Positions 13,053-20,945 of a stretch of DNA of 23,958 nt are shown here, in pieces. Every line of letters begins with the position of its first letter. Positions within the stretch are counted from its first letter, which is position 1. The stretch covers positions 1-23,958 of the forward strand of contig JACPHL010000161.1 in NCBI GenBank assembly GCA_016188625.1. Reading direction: 5' to 3'. This DNA comes from Candidatus Rokuibacteriota bacterium (lineage in GTDB: Bacteria; Methylomirabilota; Methylomirabilia; Rokubacteriales; JACPHL01). The notes under the pieces are model-generated. The model searched no databases. It saw only the letters and a program-made list of their open reading frames with translations, and was not told the origin of the DNA. Made by a program: the position numbers and the translations under genes.

Positions 13053-16000
13053 ATGGCCCACGAAGACCTCGCCAGTCTCCTCCAGCAGATCGGCAAGGAC
13101 CCCTCGCGGCTGATCTTCGAGGACGAGCTGACCGGCCTCTACAATCGCCGGTTCCTGCACAACTACTTCGAGTACAAGGTCCCCTGGGATGCCCTGGAGG
13201 ACTACCCCCTGTCGCTGATCATGCTGGACGTGGACCACTTCAAGCAGGTCAACGACCGCTACGGGCATCAGACCGGGGATCAGGCGCTGGTCAAGGTCGC
13301 GGGCCTGCTCAAGGAGGTGGCGGGGGAAACGGGCCTGGCGATCCGGTACGCCGGCGACGAGTTCATCCTCCTCTTCCCCCGCGCGGCGAAGCCGGCGGCC
13401 CTCGAGGCGGGGGAGCGCCTCCTCCGGCGGGTCCGCGAGGAGACCCTGCGCGTGGAGGGGGATCAGACCCTGCACCTCACCCTGAGCATGGGGGTCGCGA
13501 CGGCGCCCGACGACGCCCAGGACGGCACGGAGCTGGTCCAGCAAGCCGACACCGCGCTCTACCACACCAAGAAGTCGGGCCGCAACGGTCTCACCAACGT
13601 CGCGGAGGTGGACCGCGAGACGGTCTCGCCCAAGGCCGCCCTCCACCAGCTCGATGGTGCGAGCATCCCGGGCCGCGAGGTCCAGCTCATCCAGGTGGCG
13701 CAGGCCTTCAAGAAGTTCGGCCAGGGCCAGAACCAGTTCCTCATCGTCCAGGGCGCCCCGGGAATGGGCAAGAGCACATTCCTGGAGGCCATCCGCCGGA
13801 ACCTGACCGCGGGCGAGCTGGCCGTCGTCCGGGTGAACGGCGTCGCCCAGGAGACGTTCCAGCCCTACTCCCTGACGGTCTCCATCCTGATCGCGCTCCT
13901 GAGCCAGCGGCCGGATGGGGGGGCCGAGGTCTTCGCGGGCCTCACCCGGGAGGAGAGCGACCAGCTCGCGAAGATCCTGCCGCACCTCGGGGACGCGGAC
14001 GAGGATCGCGCCCGGGAGGCGGACGCCTCGGCCGAGGGCCTCCTCCCCGTCATCGTCCGCCTCGTCCCGAAGATCCTGGACGGGAAGCCCCTGGTCCTGT
14101 TCATCGACGACCTGGAGTTCGCCGACGAGGCGACGCTCCTCGTGCTGCGCCAGCTGATGCTCGGCGAGACCCCGCTCTTCGTCTGCGGGACCTCCCAGGA
14201 TCTCGGACAGCTCGGCGCCGAGGCCGAAGAGATCCCCCTGGTCCGGTTCTTGTCGGCCCAGCGCGAGGGGCTCGGCATCGCCACCCTCGCCCTCCCCCCG
14301 CTGACCGCTCAGGAGATCGAGGCCCACCTCCGGGGGATCTTTCCCCAGCTCTCCATGCCCGAGCGCTTCCCCGCGGAGCTGGCGGAGATCACCCGGGGCA
14401 ACACCCTGTTCCTCACCGAGATCCTGCGCAAGCTGGTGTTCGACCAGAAGATCACCCTGGTGGGCCAGCAGTGGGTCATCCAGCCGCTCCCGGAGGGCTA
14501 CCTCCCCCGCTCCCTGGAGGAGATCGTCAGCGAGAAGATCGCCGCCCTGGACGAGGAGGACCGCCAGCTGCTGGACCAGGTCTCGGCCTTCGGCGAGGCG
14601 GTCCCCCTCAGCATGCTCACCGGGAGCTCGGAGCGGAAGGAGGCGAGGGTCCTCGAGTTCGTGGACACGGCCGTGACCCAGGGCCTCCTCCGCTCCGACT
14701 TCCAGTTCAACGACGAGACCCTCCGGTTCGCCGGGAAGCAGATCCAGGAGATCGCCTACGACGACATCCCGCCGGAGCGGCGTCAGGAGCTCCACGGGCT
14801 GATCGCGCGCTACCAGGAGACGCTCTACCACCGGCGCCTTCTCCCCTCGGCGGCCCCCCTGGGCTACCACTTCCAGCGCTCCACCGACGAGGAGAAGGGC
14901 AGGCGGTACGCCGAGCTGGCGGCCGTCCACGCCCAGCGCGCCTTCACGGCCCGCGAGGCGACCCGCTACGGCCGGGAGCGGCTCGGCGAGGCGGCCGAGG
15001 CGCCCCTCGATCCGGCGAGCCTCGCCCAGGTCCCCTCCGTGATCCGCCTCCTCCTCACCGCCGTGCGGAGCATCACCCTCTACCCGGCCGAGAGCAAGGC
15101 CCTCCTCAGCGTGATCCAGCAGCTCCAGGACGCGGTCAACCAGCTCCTGGCCAGGGACGAGCGCGTGGCCCTCGCGCAGCTCCAGGGGACGGTCCTGGCC
15201 AACGGCCAGCCGCTGGACCCGGCCAAGTTCCGGTCCGTGGCGGAGACCTTCGTCGAGACCCTGGGCCGGCTCGATCTGGAGGGGATCGTGTTCCAGCGGG
15301 GTCTCACCGCGGACGAGCTGAAGATCGTGCTGGAGGCCCTCGGCCGCACCAGCCGCAAGGTGATGGACCAGCGGTTCTGGCAGCGCTTCGCGGCCGAGCG
15401 GGGGCTCCAGCACGTCCGGCTCAAGCAGGTCCGCTACATCGAGCGGCTGGACCCCATGGGGTTCTCCGCCCTCCTCCGGGCGGGCGAGCAGAAGCTGGAC
15501 CGGGAGGATCTGCCCGGGATCCAGGAGATCATCCGCTCCCTCCTCAGCGCGGCGCGGAACATCAAGCTCTACCCGGTGCAGACCAAGGCGGTGTCCCGCC
15601 CCATCGAGCAGCTCGGCGAGGCCGTCCAGCGGACCCTCAGCCGACGGCCGGTGCTCACCCTGGCGCGGGTCGGCAGCTCGCTGGTCGTCAACGGGGAGAC
15701 GGTGGACACCACCGACTTCAAGGCGGTCGCGTCGAGCTTCCTGGAGTTCCTGGAGTCCATCGGGCTCAGCAGCCTCACCTTCGTCGAGCGGGCCGCGCCC
15801 CACGAGCTCCAGGCGTTCATCGGGGCGCTCGGCCAGGCCCCCGCGACGGGGTGGGACAGCGAGGCCTGGAAGCGGTTCGCCCGGGAGCGCGGCCTCTCCA
15901 GCATCCTGTTCGACCAGCGCCGCTACGAGGTCAGGGCGGCGCCCACGGCGAAGGACGGCGGAGGGGGCCCGGCCGTCGAGGAGGGCCAGGAGGAATCCGA

Positions 16001-17282
16001 TGGCGTGGCCGGGGTCGCGGTGGCCGAGCCGGCCGCCGAGGGGGTCGAGCCCGGGGTCGCCGGGCCGGGGGCGCCCGCGCCCGCCGGGGCCCTACCCGAG
16101 GGGATCCCGGAACGGGTGGGCGATCTCCTGCTCCACGGCAAGACCCACCAGATCCGGGCGATCCTCGCCCAGCTCTTCGAGGGGTTCCGCGGGCGCGACC
16201 GCGAGGCCCGGGCCCGGATCATCAAGATCTGCCGTGGGGCCATCGAGCGGCTCCCCGTGGCGTCTCAGCCCCGCTTCGCCGAGCTGGCGACCGATCTCCT
16301 CCTGTCGGCCCTCGCGCAGGAGACCGAGCCCGCGACCTTCGAGGAGATCGCGACCCTCCTGCACCGCATGGCGGCCAACCTCATCCTGTTCGCCGAGTAT
16401 CCGCTGGCCAGCCGGATCCTCCTGCCCCTCCACGCGCAGCACCGGCGCCTCCGCGAGACCGGGGACGCGCGCGCCGACCTCCTCGCCAGGACCCTGGAGG
16501 AACGGGTGGAGCCGGAGACCCTCCGGCTGCTGGGGGAGGACCTGAAATCCGGAGACCCGACCCGGCAGCGCCGGGCGGCCCAACTCCTCGGCAGTCTCGG
16601 GCGGGCGACCACGCCCCTCCTCGTGGACATGATCAAGGAGGTGGACGAGCTCCGGGTGCGGCAGCTGGCGGCCAGCCTGCTGGCCGAGCTGGGGCCGGAG
16701 GCGGCCGCCACGCTCAAGCGCGAGCTCGTCCAGGAGGTCGGCGCCAGGGGGCGCGCGCGGACTCTCGAAGTGATCGACCTCGTCACCCGCGACGTCAAGG
16801 CCGAGTTCCCCTTCGCCGTCGGCGACCTGAGCTCGACGGTGCGCCAGGCCGCGTTCCGGCTCGCCGAGCGGTTGAACGACCCCGAGCTCGCGGGGCTGAT
16901 CCTGGAGTACGCCCGGAGCCCGGAGCTGGACGTGGCGACGGCCGCGATCAGGTTCCTGGCGCGACACAGGCCGGCCGGGGCGGCCGAGGCCCTCGTCGCG
17001 GTGCTCAACTCCGCCACGGAGACGGAACGGGCCATCGCCTGCTGTCGCGCCCTCGGGCAGATCGCGGACCCCGTCGCCACCGAGCCCCTCGCCAGGGTCC
17101 TGGCGCCGCGAGGTTTGTTCGCCCGCAAGCGATGGGGCCCCTCGGTGCGCGCCGCCGCGGCGGCCGCCCTCGGGCAGATCCCCGACCCTCGCGCGGCCGA
17201 GGCCCTCGCCCCGCTCGTGGACGACCCCGACCCGAGGGTCCGGGAGATCGCCCGCGCCCGTCTCGAGCCCCCCCACCCGTGA
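13053..17282 (+). CDS. Multidomain GGDEF / STAND-like ATPase / HEAT-repeat protein
   Basis: The 1409-residue cytoplasmic protein has at least four parts. Residues 20-170 are a GGDEF diguanylate-cyclase domain with LDVDHFKQVNDRYGH and active-site AGDEF (100-104), a tolerated variant of GGDEF; no RxxD inhibitory site precedes it. From about 210 an AAA/STAND-type ATPase has Walker A GAPGMGKST (234-242) and Walker B VLFIDD (348-353), with an arm of helices to about 650. Residues 662-796 and 825-960 are two copies of one domain (each with LYP after an Arg-rich helix and a later RxxxERGL). A Gly/Ala/Pro-rich linker (961-1017) leads to HEAT repeats (about 1140-1405). It may couple nucleotide-controlled signalling and c-di-GMP synthesis; the input is unknown. 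Only a modest ribosome site (CAGGGCGACCGG) precedes the ATG. Confidence 0.85.
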   Translation: MAHEDLASLLQQIGKDPSRLIFEDELTGLYNRRFLHNYFEYKVPWDALEDYPLSLIMLDVDHFKQVNDRYGHQTGDQALVKVAGLLKEVAGETGLAIRYAGDEFILLFPRAAKPAALEAGERLLRRVREETLRVEGDQTLHLTLSMGVATAPDDAQDGTELVQQADTALYHTKKSGRNGLTNVAEVDRETVSPKAALHQLDGASIPGREVQLIQVAQAFKKFGQGQNQFLIVQGAPGMGKSTFLEAIRRNLTAGELAVVRVNGVAQETFQPYSLTVSILIALLSQRPDGGAEVFAGLTREESDQLAKILPHLGDADEDRAREADASAEGLLPVIVRLVPKILDGKPLVLFIDDLEFADEATLLVLRQLMLGETPLFVCGTSQDLGQLGAEAEEIPLVRFLSAQREGLGIATLALPPLTAQEIEAHLRGIFPQLSMPERFPAELAEITRGNTLFLTEILRKLVFDQKITLVGQQWVIQPLPEGYLPRSLEEIVSEKIAALDEEDRQLLDQVSAFGEAVPLSMLTGSSERKEARVLEFVDTAVTQGLLRSDFQFNDETLRFAGKQIQEIAYDDIPPERRQELHGLIARYQETLYHRRLLPSAAPLGYHFQRSTDEEKGRRYAELAAVHAQRAFTAREATRYGRERLGEAAEAPLDPASLAQVPSVIRLLLTAVRSITLYPAESKALLSVIQQLQDAVNQLLARDERVALAQLQGTVLANGQPLDPAKFRSVAETFVETLGRLDLEGIVFQRGLTADELKIVLEALGRTSRKVMDQRFWQRFAAERGLQHVRLKQVRYIERLDPMGFSALLRAGEQKLDREDLPGIQEIIRSLLSAARNIKLYPVQTKAVSRPIEQLGEAVQRTLSRRPVLTLARVGSSLVVNGETVDTTDFKAVASSFLEFLESIGLSSLTFVERAAPHELQAFIGALGQAPATGWDSEAWKRFARERGLSSILFDQRRYEVRAAPTAKDGGGGPAVEEGQEESDGVAGVAVAEPAAEGVEPGVAGPGAPAPAGALPEGIPERVGDLLLHGKTHQIRAILAQLFEGFRGRDREARARIIKICRGAIERLPVASQPRFAELATDLLLSALAQETEPATFEEIATLLHRMAANLILFAEYPLASRILLPLHAQHRRLRETGDARADLLARTLEERVEPETLRLLGEDLKSGDPTRQRRAAQLLGSLGRATTPLLVDMIKEVDELRVRQLAASLLAELGPEAAATLKRELVQEVGARGRARTLEVIDLVTRDVKAEFPFAVGDLSSTVRQAAFRLAERLNDPELAGLILEYARSPELDVATAAIRFLARHRPAGAAEALVAVLNSATETERAIACCRALGQIADPVATEPLARVLAPRGLFARKRWGPSVRAAAAAALGQIPDPRAAEALAPLVDDPDPRVREIARARLEPPHP

Positions 17283-17286
17283 GGAT

Positions 17287-17308
17287 GGGCCCGGCCCGCG
17301 CCGGGCCC
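17287..17308 (+). terminator. Perfect hairpin after the GGDEF-ATPase gene
   Basis: Perfect 9-bp arms GGGCCCGGC and GCCGGGCCC flank a CCGC loop, 4 nt after the stop codon. No T run follows, so it may be a Rho-dependent end, an mRNA 3'-end protector, or a pause. The next gene starts 40 nt later; a -10-like TACAAT (17318-17323) lacks a clear -35. Confidence 0.45.
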
Positions 17309-17347
17309 GCCATGGGCTACAATAAGGACGAGAAGGGCTGTCGCCGC

Positions 17348-17599
17348 ATGACGGAGCACGCCTACCGGGAGTTCGAGGCCTCGGCCCTCTACTGCGCCCG
17401 CTGCCGACGCGCGGTCGCGGTCAGGAAGAAGCTCCTCCTGATCCTGCCCACCGGGGCGCAGTACGACTACGTCTGCCAGGAGTGCGGGAGCCCGGTCGGC
17501 TCCAAGCTCGATCAGGACCCGACCGAGTTCCGCCGCACGGCCCGGGCGGCCGGCCCGCCCCCGCTCCCGACCGGCCCGCCCCGCCGCCGGCCCCTCTAA
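17348..17599 (+). CDS. Small zinc-ribbon protein
   Basis: The 83-residue protein has two Cys-x-x-Cys knuckles: CARC (Cys16, Cys19) and CQEC (Cys43, Cys46), 23 residues apart, a classic zinc-ribbon arrangement. The stretch between (RKKLLLILPTGAQYDYV) suits two beta strands. After residue 60 the tail is basic and proline-rich (RRTARAAGPPPLP), probably disordered. Zinc ribbons of this size bind nucleic acid or proteins. I cannot name the family. The ATG is preceded by GAAGGGCTGTCGCCGC. It is 28 nt from the ACT-domain gene, so the two may be co-transcribed. Confidence 0.75.
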   Translation: MTEHAYREFEASALYCARCRRAVAVRKKLLLILPTGAQYDYVCQECGSPVGSKLDQDPTEFRRTARAAGPPPLPTGPPRRRPL

Positions 17600-17626
17600 C
17601 CCCCGCGAGCCAGAGGAGGAGACGCC

Positions 17627-18016
17627 ATGCCCAAGGTCGCCCAGCTGACCCTGTCCCTCGAGTCCAAGCCCGGGGTCCTCGCCCAGCTCACCGGCGCCCT
17701 GGCCCGAGCCGGGGTGAACATCCAGGGGGTCTGCGCCCCCGAGGTGGCGGGCAAGGGGAAGGTCCGGGTGGTGGTGGACGACCCCGAGCGGGCCCGAGCG
17801 GCGCTGAAGGCGGCCAAGCTCCGGGCCGGGGAGGAGGCGGCGCTCGCCGTCACCCTGGAGAACCGTCCCGGCGCCCTGGCCCAGGTGGCCGAGAAGCTCG
17901 CCCGGGGCAAGGTCAACATCAAGTGCGTCTACGCCACGACCTGCGGCGCCGGGCCGGCCACGGCGATCCTCACCGTCTCCAACGTGGACAGGGCCCTCGC
18001 CCTCCTGGGAGGGTAA
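17627..18016 (+). CDS. Tandem ACT-domain protein
   Basis: The 129-residue protein consists of two ACT domains with little else. The first starts at QLTLSLESKPGVLAQLTGALARAGVNIQGV (5-35) and the second at ALAVTLENRPGALAQVAEKLARGKVNIKCV (72-101). Both show the ACT pattern: strand, a Pro-Gly turn, helix, and Val-Asn-Ile strand. ACT domains bind amino acids and set enzyme activity; stand-alone pairs like this may sense an amino acid and act on a partner. Ligand unknown. A strong GAGGAGGAGACGCC precedes the ATG. It lies 5 nt upstream of the SagB-type gene, so translation is likely coupled. Confidence 0.85.
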   Translation: MPKVAQLTLSLESKPGVLAQLTGALARAGVNIQGVCAPEVAGKGKVRVVVDDPERARAALKAAKLRAGEEAALAVTLENRPGALAQVAEKLARGKVNIKCVYATTCGAGPATAILTVSNVDRALALLGG

Positions 18017-18021
18017 GGCGC

Positions 18022-19617
18022 GTGCGGCGGGCGACGAACCAGGATCGGGAGGTGGCCCGGCGCTATCACGCCGCCACGAAGCACACCTGGCAGAGCGTCC
18101 GCTCGAGCGGTCACCATCTGGACTGGGAGAACAAGCCGTTCCCCTACAAGGTCTACCCCGACCTGCCGGTCGTCCCGCTCCCCCGCGAGCTCCCGGTGCC
18201 GGGGGTCTCCGGGCTGCGCACGATCGCCGAGGCGGCCTCCGGGGAGGCCGAGCCGGTCCTCGACCTCCCCCGGCTGGCCTCGCTCCTGTTCTTCTCGGCC
18301 GGACTGACCAAGAAGAAGACCTACCCGGGAGGCGAGACGATCCACTTCCGGGCCGCGGCCTCGACGGGGGCCCTCTACGAGGTCGAGGTCTACGTCGTCG
18401 CCGGGGAGCTCCCCGGCCTCCCGGCCGGGGTCTACCACTTCTGCCCCGGCGACTTCGCCCTGCGCCGCCTCCGGGAGGGAGACCACCGCGAACCCCTCGG
18501 GAAGGCGGTCGCCGAGCCCGATGTCGTGCGCCGGGCGCCGGCCACGCTCGTCCTCAGCGCCATCTTCTGGCGGAACACCTGGAAGTACCAGGCCCGCGCC
18601 TACCGGCACTGCTTCTGGGACTCGGGGACGCTCCTCGCCAACCTCCTGGCCACAGCGACCGCGGAGGGGCTCCCCGCGCGCGTCCTCGCGGGCTTCCTCG
18701 ACGACCGGGTGGATCACCTCCTCGGCCTCGACGGCGAGCGGGAGGCGAGCCTCGTCCTCGTCCCCCTGGGTCGCGCCGGCGCCGCGCCGCCGCCCGTCGG
18801 CGAGATCCCGCCCCTCGCCCCCCCGACGGTGCCGCTCTCCCGGGAGGAGGTGGACTACCCGGACCTCCGGGCGATGCACGCCGCCTCGAAGCTCCACACC
18901 CCGGACGAGCTCCGGGCCTGGTCCGGGCCGCCGCCCTGGCCGCCGGCCCCCGGCGGCGAGGCGGTGCCGCTCCAGCCCCTCCCCGACGCCGAGGCGCCGG
19001 ACCGCCCCCTCGCCGAGGTGATCCTGCGCCGGGGCTCGACCCGCCAGTTCGCCCGGGAGGCGATCGGCATCGCCCAGCTCTCGACCATCCTCGACCGCGC
19101 GACCCGCGGGATCGCGGCCGACTGCCTCGGCGGGGCCGGCCCCGGGCTCGTGGATCTCTACCTGATCGCCCACGCCGTGGAGGGGCTCCCCGCCGGCTCC
19201 TACGTCTACGTCCCGGCCGGGCGGGGGCTCGAGTCCCTCCGCCGGGGCGAGTTCCGGGAGACCGCCGGGTACCTCTGCCTCGAGCAGGCGCTCGGCGCGG
19301 ACGGGAGCGTGGCGGTCTTCTTCCTGGCCGACCTGGAGCGGGTCCTCGAGCGGTACGGCAACCGGGGCTACCGGGCGGCCCAGCTCGAGGCCGGGATCCT
19401 CGGGGGAAAGCTCTACCTGGCCGCCTATGCCCTCGGATTGGGGGCCTCGGGGACCACCTTCTACGACGACGAGGTCGTGAAGTTCTTCGCCCCCCACGCG
19501 GCCGGGAAGGAGACGATCTTCGCCACCATCCTCGGGCGGGCTCGCCGCGCCCGGCGCGGGCTCCTGGCCGAGGGGCGGATCGAGCGGGTGGCCCCCGGGG
19601 CGCCGACCGCCGGGTGA
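18022..19617 (+). CDS. Tandem SagB/ThcOx-family nitroreductase-fold dehydrogenase
   Basis: The 531-residue protein has two SagB-like halves. It begins with the TKHTWQSVRSSGHHLDWEN region typical of SagB-type dehydrogenases, then an FMN-fold half (about 65-250) with FFSAGLTKKKTYPGGE and RAYRHCFWDSGTLLANLL. The second half (about 326-510) starts with RRGSTRQF, the nitroreductase start, and contains AAQLEAGILGGKLYLAAYALGLGASG. In azole peptide systems such enzymes oxidise azolines to azoles with FMN, but many stand-alone members have other roles. No cyclodehydratase or clear precursor peptide is nearby. I chose GTG 18022 because it fits 5 nt after the ACT-domain stop and GGAGG stands upstream. 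It ends 13 nt from the convergent dehalogenase gene. Confidence 0.85.
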   Translation: MRRATNQDREVARRYHAATKHTWQSVRSSGHHLDWENKPFPYKVYPDLPVVPLPRELPVPGVSGLRTIAEAASGEAEPVLDLPRLASLLFFSAGLTKKKTYPGGETIHFRAAASTGALYEVEVYVVAGELPGLPAGVYHFCPGDFALRRLREGDHREPLGKAVAEPDVVRRAPATLVLSAIFWRNTWKYQARAYRHCFWDSGTLLANLLATATAEGLPARVLAGFLDDRVDHLLGLDGEREASLVLVPLGRAGAAPPPVGEIPPLAPPTVPLSREEVDYPDLRAMHAASKLHTPDELRAWSGPPPWPPAPGGEAVPLQPLPDAEAPDRPLAEVILRRGSTRQFAREAIGIAQLSTILDRATRGIAADCLGGAGPGLVDLYLIAHAVEGLPAGSYVYVPAGRGLESLRRGEFRETAGYLCLEQALGADGSVAVFFLADLERVLERYGNRGYRAAQLEAGILGGKLYLAAYALGLGASGTTFYDDEVVKFFAPHAAGKETIFATILGRARRARRGLLAEGRIERVAPGAPTAG

Positions 19618-19630
19618 ACTCGACGCCGGC

Positions 19631-20296
19631 TCAGTGGCCGAGGAGCCCGGCCAGCTCGTCGAGCCCGCGGATCTCCCGGTCCGGGACCACGCCCAGCTCG
19701 TCCAGCGGCGCCGCGCCCCGGTTGATCCAGAAGACCTGGAAGCCGTAGGCCTTGGCCCCGATCGCGTCCCAGCCGTTGGAGGAGACGAACCCGATCTCCT
19801 CCCGGGGGAGGCCGAGCGCGGGGGTCGCCAGCTCGTAGACGCGGGGCGAGGGCTTGTAGGTCCGGATCGCGTCCACGCTGACGATGGCCCGGAAGTACGG
19901 CCGGAGACCGCTCGCCTCGGCGACGGCCTCCAGCATCCGGGGGGAGCCGTTGGAGAGGATGATCAGCGGGAGCCCCTTCAGGCGCTCGAGGGCCGCCGGG
20001 ACCTCGGGAAACGGGGCGAGGCTGAGGTAGGCCTCCATGAGGGCGGCCCTCTGGGCCGGTCCGACCTGGAGGCCGAAGCGCTTGAGGGCGAAGGTGAGGG
20101 CCGTCTCGGTCACCCGCCAGAAGTCCTCGTAGCGCCCCATGAGGGCGCGGAGCCAGGTGTACTCGACCTGCTTGGCGCGCCACTCCCGGCTGAAGGCCTC
20201 GGCCTCGGGCGTCACCCGCCGGCAGGCCTCGATGACCGAGTGGACGTCGAAGAGGGTCCCGTAGGCGTCGAAGGCCAGTCCTCTCACGGACGGCAT
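19631..20296 (-). CDS. Haloacid dehalogenase type II-like HAD hydrolase
   Basis: The 221-residue protein has the HAD motifs in order: nucleophile Asp10 in LAFDAYGTLFD, the Ser in LIILSNGSP, Lys in YKPSPRVY, and SSNGWDAIGAKAYGF for the last acidic motif. This combination and length match L-2-haloacid dehalogenases, which hydrolyse short 2-haloacids to hydroxyacids with inversion. Many relatives act on phosphorylated compounds, so the activity is a family inference. A clear AAAGGAG stands before the ATG at 20296; the frame is open 20 codons further, but the ribosome site favours this one. It runs opposite to the SagB-type gene and diverges from the lipoprotein gene. Confidence 0.88.
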   Translation of the reverse strand: MPSVRGLAFDAYGTLFDVHSVIEACRRVTPEAEAFSREWRAKQVEYTWLRALMGRYEDFWRVTETALTFALKRFGLQVGPAQRAALMEAYLSLAPFPEVPAALERLKGLPLIILSNGSPRMLEAVAEASGLRPYFRAIVSVDAIRTYKPSPRVYELATPALGLPREEIGFVSSNGWDAIGAKAYGFQVFWINRGAAPLDELGVVPDREIRGLDELAGLLGH

Positions 20297-20328
20297 GGCG
20301 GCTGCTCCTTTCCGATGGAGATGAGCGC

Positions 20329-20357
20329 TTGTCGGGCCGGGGCTCCGGCCGTACAAT
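20329..20357 (+). promoter_or_regulatory. Promoter with inverted repeat in spacer
   Basis: TTGTCG (20329-20334), 17-nt spacer, TACAAT (20352-20357), directed right. The spacer holds a perfect inverted repeat GGCCGG-GGCT-CCGGCC (20335-20350), which could be an operator bound by a dimeric regulator. Transcription would start near 20364. Confidence 0.5.
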
Positions 20358-20367
20358 GTAGGCGAGG

Positions 20368-20448
20368 ATGGCGCGGACCGTGATCGACACGCAGGAGGGC
20401 GCCGAGCGCTACGCGGCCATGGGTTGGGTGGACCGCCACGGCGTGTAG
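20368..20448 (+). CDS. Possible 26-residue peptide or leader ORF
   Basis: An ATG only about 4 nt beyond the predicted transcription start opens 26 codons (MARTVIDTQ... GWVDRHGV) ending in TAG at 20446. The lipoprotein gene starts 9 nt after this stop. It is near-leaderless with a weak GGCGAGG just before the ATG. It might be a translated leader, a short peptide, or chance. No recognised motif. Confidence 0.3.
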   Translation: MARTVIDTQEGAERYAAMGWVDRHGV

Positions 20449-20457
20449 GGCGGGGCC

Positions 20458-20802
20458 ATGAGACGGGGGGATCCGCTCGCGGTCGTCGTCGCCGGGCTCC
20501 TGCTGGCGGGGTGCGCCGAGCTGGCCCCCCTCCGCCAGCCGCCCCCGACGATCACCGAGGGCCTGGAGGTCGGCGCCGCCAAGGCGGACCTGATCAGCCG
20601 CTACGGCCCCCCCGCCGCGGTCCGGGAGGGGCCCGAGGGGGAGATCCTGATCTACCGCCGGGTCCTCGCCACCCATAAGAGCCCTAACCGCTTCTACAGC
20701 CAGCTCCGGGAGGCCCGCTACGAGCGGGCGGAGCTGCTCTACCTCTACTTCGATCAGAACGACCGCCTCCTCCGCTGGGAGGCGCGGGACGACCGGGGTT
20801 AG
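20458..20802 (+). CDS. Lipoprotein, BamE/SmpA-like domain
   Basis: The 114-residue protein has a signal peptide with a lipobox (LLLAGC, Cys19), so it is probably lipid-anchored to a membrane. The mature part, ITEGLEVGAAKADLISRYGPPAAV followed by IYRRVL and LLYLYFDQNDRLLRWE, recalls the BamE/SmpA fold: a Gly-initiated helix with a Gly-Pro-Pro turn and paired strands. BamE helps assemble outer-membrane proteins, but this fold is used by many small lipoproteins, and there is no bam gene nearby. Start choice is weak (GGGCGGGGCC upstream). Repeat copy C follows its stop. Confidence 0.7.
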   Translation: MRRGDPLAVVVAGLLLAGCAELAPLRQPPPTITEGLEVGAAKADLISRYGPPAAVREGPEGEILIYRRVLATHKSPNRFYSQLREARYERAELLYLYFDQNDRLLRWEARDDRG

Positions 20803-20803
20803 C

Positions 20804-20905
20804 ACTCGGAGGGGGGCGCTGCCCCCCTTCCGAACCTCCCCCCGGGGGTTGCGCGGGCAGAGCCCGCGCTCGAAGCGGAACACCTCTATCCGCGAGCCGA
20901 GGGTC
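20804..20905 (+). repeat. Two-hairpin dispersed repeat, copy C
   Basis: Begins 1 nt after the lipoprotein stop. Hairpin 1 has arms CTCGGAGGGGGGC and GCCCCCCTTCCGAA, loop GCT. After a C-rich linker, hairpin 2 has perfect 8-bp arms GCGCGGGC and GCCCGCGC around AGA, then CTCGAAGCGGA (to 20879). Weaker likeness to copy B continues to about 20905. It lies between convergent genes. Confidence 0.8.
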
Positions 20906-20945
20906 GAGAGCGCGCGAGCCGCATCGGCGTGAGCCGGAGACGGGG

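Noticed and set aside
13032-15803. A 923-codon minus-strand open frame
   Set aside because: It is antisense to the GGDEF-ATPase gene, whose motifs are clear; its composition is repetitive and matches no family.
14471-17347. A long plus-strand frame in front of the zinc-ribbon protein
   Set aside because: It overlaps the GGDEF-ATPase gene in another frame and is Arg/Pro/Gly-rich. Only the end, from the ATG at 17348, is a real gene.
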